From the NCBI RefSeq assembly GCF_013282575.1, contig NZ_JAAAYE010000033.1, positions 1 to 64,000 of the forward strand: a stretch of DNA of 64,000 nucleotides, given 5' to 3'. The stretch is from Paraburkholderia sp. NMBU_R16 (GTDB lineage: Bacteria; Pseudomonadota; Gammaproteobacteria; Burkholderiales; Burkholderiaceae). This document shows, piece after piece, positions 59,596-64,000 of this stretch. A model generated the notes under the pieces. The model saw only the letters and a program-made list of their open reading frames with translations. It was not told the DNA's origin and did no database searches. Made by a program: the position numbers and the translations under genes. The stretch's first letter is position 1. Each line of letters opens with the position of its first letter.

Positions 59596-60578
59596 GACTG
59601 CCGGGCGAAGACTGCCGCCGCCCGCGGCCAGTCGTCCGGGACGACAAAGCCGCGCGCCTGCTCGACCCACGCCTCGCCCGAGGCCGAACGGCCGAAGGCG
59701 GCCACCATCGTCGGTCCGCTCTGCGAGGCCAGTCGTGCGGCGAGCGTATCGGCCGACACGAATTCCCCCGCTTGCGCCGCACGCTCGCATCGCGGGGCGA
59801 GCCACGCAAGGCGCGGTAGCACGGCCCAGGCGTCGGCACGGCCCGCGGCAAAACGCGGCAACGCCGCGCGCTCGAGCCAGAACCCCCGCGCATGCCGCGG
59901 ATCGATCGCCGCCGGCATCGGCGGCAGTTCGAGCCCGCCCGACGCTTCGTCCCATCGATAGAAAAGCCAGCCTTTCACGAACATCCGCGCGTCCCACGGG
60001 CCCGCATGACCGAGCGACGCGAACTCGTCGCGCGCGGAAAGCGGCAGTTGGTGCTCGACGAGATGCGCGAGCTTCAGGTCGAAGCGGTCTTGCAAGTTCG
60101 GGCCCACGTAGTCGGCGAGCGAGGCATCGGTGCCGCCCGCATGCAAATAGCATTTGACCGCGAGTTCCCAATGCAGACGCAATCCGCCCGGTGTCCGGAT
60201 CAGAAAATCGCATTCGCCGAGTGTGCGGCCCGCCCGGCGCAAGGCGACGTTCGCCGCAACGAGCCTCAGCGAAGGGCCGTGCTCGAGGAAAAATGCGAGC
60301 AGGCATTCCGCGTAGCGGCCCAACCGGGTGAATCGCGATGCGGCAAGGCACTCGCGCAGCGGTGCCGGGTCGCGCTCGAGCGTCAGAAGCCACGCGACAC
60401 TGGCCGCGGCGTCGGCCGGACCGTCGAAAGGCTCGGCAAGCATGCCGAGCGGTGGCTGCGGCCGCAAAAGCGACGGGCTGAAAAGCAGCCATGCGAGATC
60501 CCGGACGGCCGGCTCATGGAGCCGGTCGAGCAACACATCGAGCGCGACCGCCTCGGCTGCCGGCTCGAACGCGCTCAT
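59580..60578 (-). CDS. DUF1853 family protein
   Basis: A 332-aa protein of a family with no established function. The conserved part includes RLGRYAECLLAFFLEHGP, ECDFLIRTPGGLRLHWELAVKCYLH and GPNLQDRFDLKLAHLVEHQLPLS. The Glu-Asp and Glu-Leu-Ala-Val-Lys spacing resembles PD-(D/E)XK nuclease motifs. That is only a suggestion from the pattern. It overlaps the UDG gene by 4 bases and ends the leftward tsaB-rimI-UDG-DUF1853 set. Confidence 0.85.
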   Translation of the reverse strand: MSAFEPAAEAVALDVLLDRLHEPAVRDLAWLLFSPSLLRPQPPLGMLAEPFDGPADAAASVAWLLTLERDPAPLRECLAASRFTRLGRYAECLLAFFLEHGPSLRLVAANVALRRAGRTLGECDFLIRTPGGLRLHWELAVKCYLHAGGTDASLADYVGPNLQDRFDLKLAHLVEHQLPLSARDEFASLGHAGPWDARMFVKGWLFYRWDEASGGLELPPMPAAIDPRHARGFWLERAALPRFAAGRADAWAVLPRLAWLAPRCERAAQAGEFVSADTLAARLASQSGPTMVAAFGRSASGEAWVEQARGFVVPDDWPRAAAVFARQSYHQR

Positions 60579-61501
60579 TCACCCGCCCGTTCGGAAAGCG
60601 CTTGCCGATAGATGTCGTCCGCGAGACACAGGTCAGCCCACGCTTTCGCCTTGTCCGGCAGACTGCGCAGCAGATAAGCGGGGTGATAGGTGACGACGAC
60701 GGGCACGCCCTCGTATCGGTGCACGCGTCCGCGCAGCGACGAAATGCTTGCATCCGTCTTCAACAGGTTTTGCGCCGCCACACGCCCCAGCGCGACGATC
60801 AGCTTGGGCTTGACGAGCGCGACTTGCCGCTGGAGATACGGTTCGCAGCGCGCCACTTCGTCGGGCTCGGGATTGCGGTTGCCGGGCGGCCGGCATTTGA
60901 CGACGTTGGCGATATAGACGTTCTCGCCGCGCGCGAGCGCCAGCGCGCGCAGCATGCTGTCGAGCAGCTTGCCGGCCTGGCCGACGAACGGTTCGCCTTG
61001 CTTGTCCTCGTTTTCGCCCGGCGCCTCGCCGATCAGCATCCAATCGGCCTCGCGATCGCCGACCCCGAACACGGTGCGCGTGCGTTTCTCGCACAGGCGG
61101 CATTGCTCGCAGCCAGCCACGCGGGCTTCGAGCGCCTCCCAGTCGAGTGCCGCGACACCGGCGCGATCGATCGTCGGCGTCGGCCGAGACGGATGCTCCG
61201 CCACTTCGCCGAATGCTTCGAGCAACGCATCGGCTTCCTGATCGGGTGCATCGCGTGGGTCGGGTGTATCGAGCCGGTCGGGTCCGCCGAGTTCGGTGGA
61301 CGGCATCGCCTCGGCGCGTACGGCAGGCGCCGGTGCAACCGAGTTCGGCGTGGACGCAGACTGCTCGGCAGCGGGCATTCCGGCCTCGCCTTCCCGGCCT
61401 TCCCGGCCTTCCCCGCCTGCACGCGATGCCGTGCGAGCGCCGCGCCGAGCCCAAAGCGGTGCAAGTCCCAGCACGTCCAGCGCGGCTTCATCGAGCGCCA
61501 T
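60575..61501 (-). CDS. Family 4-type uracil-DNA glycosylase
   Basis: A 308-aa Fe-S uracil-DNA glycosylase. The catalytic domain starts near residue 110: [11 protein letters not shown] supplies two cluster Cys, then [19 protein letters not shown] (motif A), [21 protein letters not shown] with further cluster Cys, and [10 protein letters not shown] (motif B). About 105 residues before it are low-complexity, including Gly-Glu-Arg repeats encoded by a short CCTTCCCGG repeat. The start at 61501 overlaps rimI by 14 bases; longer readings are antisense to or within rimI. Confidence 0.92.
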   Translation of the reverse strand: MALDEAALDVLGLAPLWARRGARTASRAGGEGREGREGEAGMPAAEQSASTPNSVAPAPAVRAEAMPSTELGGPDRLDTPDPRDAPDQEADALLEAFGEVAEHPSRPTPTIDRAGVAALDWEALEARVAGCEQCRLCEKRTRTVFGVGDREADWMLIGEAPGENEDKQGEPFVGQAGKLLDSMLRALALARGENVYIANVVKCRPPGNRNPEPDEVARCEPYLQRQVALVKPKLIVALGRVAAQNLLKTDASISSLRGRVHRYEGVPVVVTYHPAYLLRSLPDKAKAWADLCLADDIYRQALSERAGE

Positions 61502-61982
61502 GCGCATCCTCCTTCGGAAATGTGAATCGCATGACGAGTGCGTCCTCGCGGCCGCGATGCCGCGCCGGATAGTAGTGCTTGCGGCGCCCGATCGTCGAGA
61601 AGCCGAAGCGTTCATACAGCTTCACGGCCCGGACGTTGGACGGCCGGACCTCGAGCAGCAGGCCCGTCAGGCCCTTGCTGCGCGCGAGGCGCGCCGCTTC
61701 GCGCAACAACGCGAGGCCCGCGCCCGTGCGCTGCGCCTGCGGCGCGACGCATAAATTGAGCAGGTGCATTTCGTCGACGACAGGCATCAGCACGCAGTAC
61801 CCGATGAGCGTGCCGGTGACGTGGCGCATGCAAACGCCGAAGTAACCATTGCGCAGCGAGTCTTCGAAATTGCCGCGTGACCAGGGGAACTCGTAGGCTT
61901 CGCGCTCGACATAAGCCACCTCGTCGAGATCGGCATCGGTCATCGGCGACATATACCGATCGGCCAGCAACACGCCACTCAT
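61488..61982 (-). CDS. rimI: Ribosomal protein S18 N-alanine acetyltransferase
   Basis: A 164-aa GNAT acetyltransferase. The acetyl-CoA loop is in LCVAPQAQRTGAGLALL, followed by LEVRPSNVRAVKLYERFGFSTIGRRKHYYP, typical of RimI. The ATG at 61982 overlaps the tsaB stop by 4 bases; the tsaB-rimI pairing is widely conserved and supports the identification. The C-terminus carries EDALVMRF, also usual. Confidence 0.94.
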   Translation of the reverse strand: MSGVLLADRYMSPMTDADLDEVAYVEREAYEFPWSRGNFEDSLRNGYFGVCMRHVTGTLIGYCVLMPVVDEMHLLNLCVAPQAQRTGAGLALLREAARLARSKGLTGLLLEVRPSNVRAVKLYERFGFSTIGRRKHYYPARHRGREDALVMRFTFPKEDAHGAR

Positions 61983-62743
61983 TGCCCGCGCCCCTCCTCG
62001 CGCACCGCGCGGACCGCTTCGCGTTCGGCGCTCGTTTGAGCCACCTTGTCGCGGACGTACTGGGGGGCAGCCTGCTCGGCCGGCACGACACGCCCGGCGC
62101 GATAGGCTCGCCACGCGGCATGCGCGAGCGGCACGGCATGCGGCACCGCTTCGCTATCCACTGTCCGCGCAGCGCCAGCCGCGGCGAGCCGGTCCCCGAA
62201 CGCGGCCGCCGCATTGCCGGCCAAGGTGAACGGTTCGGAAGGAATGGCGAGCGCGCCGGGATCGCCGAGTGCGGGTGCCGAAACGATGCCCCATTCGGCC
62301 GAATCCGCGTTCCATGCGTAATCGGCCCAGTAGACCTCGCCCATGCGCGCATCGAGCACGGCGAGCACCCGCATGGCCGCGGGGTCGCGCAAACGCGCGC
62401 TTTCCGCGCAGACGAGCAGCGTGCTTACAGGGACCACCGGTAGCGCGAGACCGAAGGCGAGGCCTTGCGCGACGCCTGCCGCGGTGCGTAGCCCCGTAAA
62501 CGAACCGGGGCCGGCGCCAAAGGCGATCGCATTGCAATCGCGCAACGTCAAACCGGCTTCGTCGAACAACTCCTTCACGGCGGGCAGCACGCGGGCGCTG
62601 GATACCGCGCCTGTTTTCTCATGACGTGCCAGCACGCGCGGCGCCGCGGCGGGCGGCTGGCCGGCGCAGGCATCGGCGTCGAGCAGCGCCACCGAGCAAT
62701 ATTCGGTCGAGGTATCGAGAGCAAGCAGAACAGTTCGGGTCAT
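61979..62743 (-). CDS. tsaB: tRNA threonylcarbamoyladenosine synthesis protein TsaB
   Basis: A 254-aa ASKHA-fold protein that dimerises with TsaD for t6A37 modification of tRNAs. Recognised by VLLALDTSTEYCSVALLD at the start and AFGAGPGSFTGLRTAAGVAQGLA. The ATG at 62743 gives the family start; the earlier ATG at 62785 adds 14 unrelated residues. It is first in a tightly overlapping four-gene set read leftward. Confidence 0.95.
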   Translation of the reverse strand: MTRTVLLALDTSTEYCSVALLDADACAGQPPAAAPRVLARHEKTGAVSSARVLPAVKELFDEAGLTLRDCNAIAFGAGPGSFTGLRTAAGVAQGLAFGLALPVVPVSTLLVCAESARLRDPAAMRVLAVLDARMGEVYWADYAWNADSAEWGIVSAPALGDPGALAIPSEPFTLAGNAAAAFGDRLAAAGAARTVDSEAVPHAVPLAHAAWRAYRAGRVVPAEQAAPQYVRDKVAQTSAEREAVRAVREEGRGQ

Positions 62744-62793
62744 GGCCGCTATTGTAATGCGGCGCCCGTCGGTTCCGGATCGCAAACGGGCTG

Positions 62794-62849
62794 CCTGCGC
62801 GGCCCGATGTGCGCGGCCCGATGTGCGCGGCCCGACCTACGCGGCCCGA
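62794..62849. repeat. Four tandem copies of a 14-bp GC-rich repeat
   Basis: Copies at 62794, 62808, 62822 and 62836 share the core GCGGCCCGA; the two central copies are identical (TGTGCGCGGCCCGA) and the outer two differ at two or three bases. The array lies in the divergent tsaB-acbP promoter region, 82 bases before acbP. Confidence 0.8.
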
Positions 62850-62930
62850 ACGTTTGGAAGGTTTGCTCGATGTTTTCAGAGACGGAGCTTGCTATGATCG
62901 GCCGCCCAATCGCTCCACAGGGAGAATCTA

Positions 62931-63200
62931 ATGAGCACACTCGATGCGCGCTTCGAGCAGGCACAGACGGACGTCAAGGCACTGCCCGAGAAACCGGGCA
63001 ACATGACGCTGCTGCGCCTTTACGCACTTTTCAAGCAGGCGACCGAGGGCGACGTGCACGGCGAAAAACCCGGTTTCGCCGATATCGTCGGCAAGTACAA
63101 ACACGACGCGTGGGCTTCGCTGAAAGGAACCGCGCAGGACGAGGCGAAGCAACAGTATGTCGAGCTGGTCGAGTCGCTCAAGAGCGGCACGGCATCCTAG
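62931..63200 (+). CDS. Acyl-CoA-binding protein
   Basis: An 89-aa four-helix ACBP that binds medium- and long-chain acyl-CoA. LRLYALFKQATEGDV and KHDAWASLKG contain the conserved Tyr, Lys and Trp that hold the CoA. AGGGAG lies 9 bases before the ATG. Bacterial ACBPs are common in Burkholderia relatives. It is divergent from tsaB. Confidence 0.94.
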   Translation: MSTLDARFEQAQTDVKALPEKPGNMTLLRLYALFKQATEGDVHGEKPGFADIVGKYKHDAWASLKGTAQDEAKQQYVELVESLKSGTAS

Positions 63201-63248
63201 CAACCGCCAGTTTTTGGAGTCGTGGGTGGCGCAGCGCAGCAAAAACCC

Positions 63249-63506
63249 TTATACTGCGGCCTGCGCTTCGCCACACAAATGTGCCAAAGGTGTTTTCGGC
63301 CTTTCCCGCGGTGCAGCGCTGCGTAGCGTTTTGCTCCAATCCAGTTTAGAAACTGTCCCCTCCTGCCCAGGCCCCTGCGGGCCGTCTCGATCAGGCTGGC
63401 GGCGATGCCACACCGGCATCCCGCACTCGATACAGCTTCTAACGAAAAGCTCGCCGTAACTTGCGGGCTGCCCCCGTTTTTCGATTTGCTCGCTGAAGTA
63501 TTGCAT
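63249..63506 (-). CDS. Unrecognised small frame opposite the DEAD-box helicase leader
   Basis: An 85-aa frame from ATG 63506 with a protein-like first half, [20 protein letters not shown], and a Cys pair in [10 protein letters not shown]. The second half is basic and low in hydrophobics. The same frame stays open upstream to a stop just inside the helicase gene, adding [19 protein letters not shown], which also looks protein-like but has only non-standard starts. No good ribosome site precedes the ATG. It may be a small gene, a degraded remnant or chance. It fills the 375-base gap between acbP and the helicase. Confidence 0.3.
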   Translation of the reverse strand: MQYFSEQIEKRGQPASYGELFVRSCIECGMPVWHRRQPDRDGPQGPGQEGTVSKLDWSKTLRSAAPRERPKTPLAHLCGEAQAAV

Positions 63507-63575
63507 GCTGAATCCGACGACTTGGGTGATGCCGATTGGCGCCGACGTTCCTTCCCACAGTTGTTAAGGATTCTC

Positions 63576-64000
63576 ATGACTTCGAGCTTCACCTCTCCCC
63601 TGACCGCCATCGCCGATCAAGCACTCGGTCTCGACATCGATACCGCGCCCGCCGCACCCGCCGCCGACTCCGTCGAGACGGCCGGTTCCGGCTTCGCCGC
63701 GCTCGGTCTGTCGTCCGAGATCGTTTCGGCGCTGATGGCCGCGGGCTACGTCAAGCCCACCCCGGTGCAAGAGCGCGCGATCCCCGCGGCCATCGCCGGG
63801 CGTGACCTGCTCGTCTCGAGCCCGACCGGTTCGGGCAAGACGGCGGCGTTCATGCTGCCGGCGATCGAGCGTTTCGCTCAGTTGCAAAAGACGAAAACCG
63901 CCGAGCCGCGCGATGCAGCCGGCGAACGCCGCACGCGCCGCGGCCCGCCCGTGGCACGGCCGAGCCTGCTCGTGCTGACTCCGACGCGCGAGCTGGCCAT
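63576..64000 (+). CDS. DEAD-box RNA helicase, N-terminal part (cut by window edge)
   Basis: The first 141 codons of a DEAD-box helicase. An Ala-rich leader (1-38) is followed by the Q motif (Phe40 to Gln65: [19 protein letters not shown] then [10 protein letters not shown]), Walker [10 protein letters not shown] (81-89) and motif Ia PTRELA at the window end. TAAGGA lies 5 bases before the ATG. The Q motif and N-terminus fit an RhlE-like helicase, but the discriminating C-terminal half is off the window, so no symbol is given. Confidence 0.92.
   Translation, partial: MTSSFTSPLTAIADQALGLDIDTAPAAPAADSVETAGSGFAALGLSSEIVSALMAAGYVKPTPVQERAIPAAIAGRDLLVSSPTGSGKTAAFMLPAIERFAQLQKTKTAEPRDAAGERRTRRGPPVARPSLLVLTPTRELA

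Noticed and set aside
57334-60492. 1052-aa open frame covering lplT, thiD and DUF1853 in another frame
   Set aside because: It crosses three well-identified genes and shows His/Asp/Arg-rich antisense composition.

Overview
The window is a high-GC chromosomal segment of a Burkholderiaceae bacterium (Burkholderia / Paraburkholderia / Trinickia type). This is inferred from the betaproteobacterial order of the core gene clusters and the codon usage; genus and species cannot be fixed from sequence alone. I found no rRNA, tRNA or CRISPR array.

Region 1 (1 to about 4,100) is the only clearly accessory part. It is the integrase end of a small integrative element of P4-like satellite type inserted at the 3' end of guaA. 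All genes read leftward: a tyrosine integrase, an AlpA-type regulator, a small unknown protein and a DUF5906 (D5-like) replication ATPase. The operon ends in a terminator, and the window edge cuts the first 14 codons of what looks like an IS5-family transposase. The regulatory DNA is compact: a 21-bp-phased direct repeat upstream of alpA, and a palindrome plus a repeated ATGGTAC heptamer upstream of int.

Region 2 (4,100 to 15,200) is core: guaB-guaA (GMP synthesis), a DMT-family exporter, the ratA-rnfH pair divergent from smpB, a QmcA-NfeD membrane pair, and ppsA divergent from its regulator ppsR. A 21-bp inverted repeat lies between ppsA and ppsR.

Region 3 (15,200 to 31,200) is the classical envelope and translation supercluster, read leftward: rpsB-tsf-pyrH-frr-uppS-cdsA-dxr-rseP-bamA-skp-lpxD-fabZ-lpxA-lpxB-rnhB-spoU methyltransferase. 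It links translation, undecaprenyl and phospholipid precursors, isoprenoids, lipid A and outer-membrane protein assembly.

Region 4 (31,500 to 49,400): map, glnD and a pseudouridine synthase with a 300-residue repetitive basic extension read rightward. def, ligA, zipA and smc read leftward. dapC-dapD-arsC/spx-like-dapE-prmB reads rightward (lysine/diaminopimelate branch).

Region 5 (49,400 to 64,000) is mixed housekeeping: cardiolipin synthase, glutathione peroxidase, an ABC-F ATPase, a CaiB-family CoA transferase, radA, alr, lplT, thiD, the overlapping set tsaB-rimI-UDG-DUF1853, acbP and the start of a DEAD-box helicase. Non-coding points of interest here are twin REP-like hairpins before dapE, a four-copy 14-bp tandem repeat before acbP, and an unrecognised frame opposite the helicase promoter.
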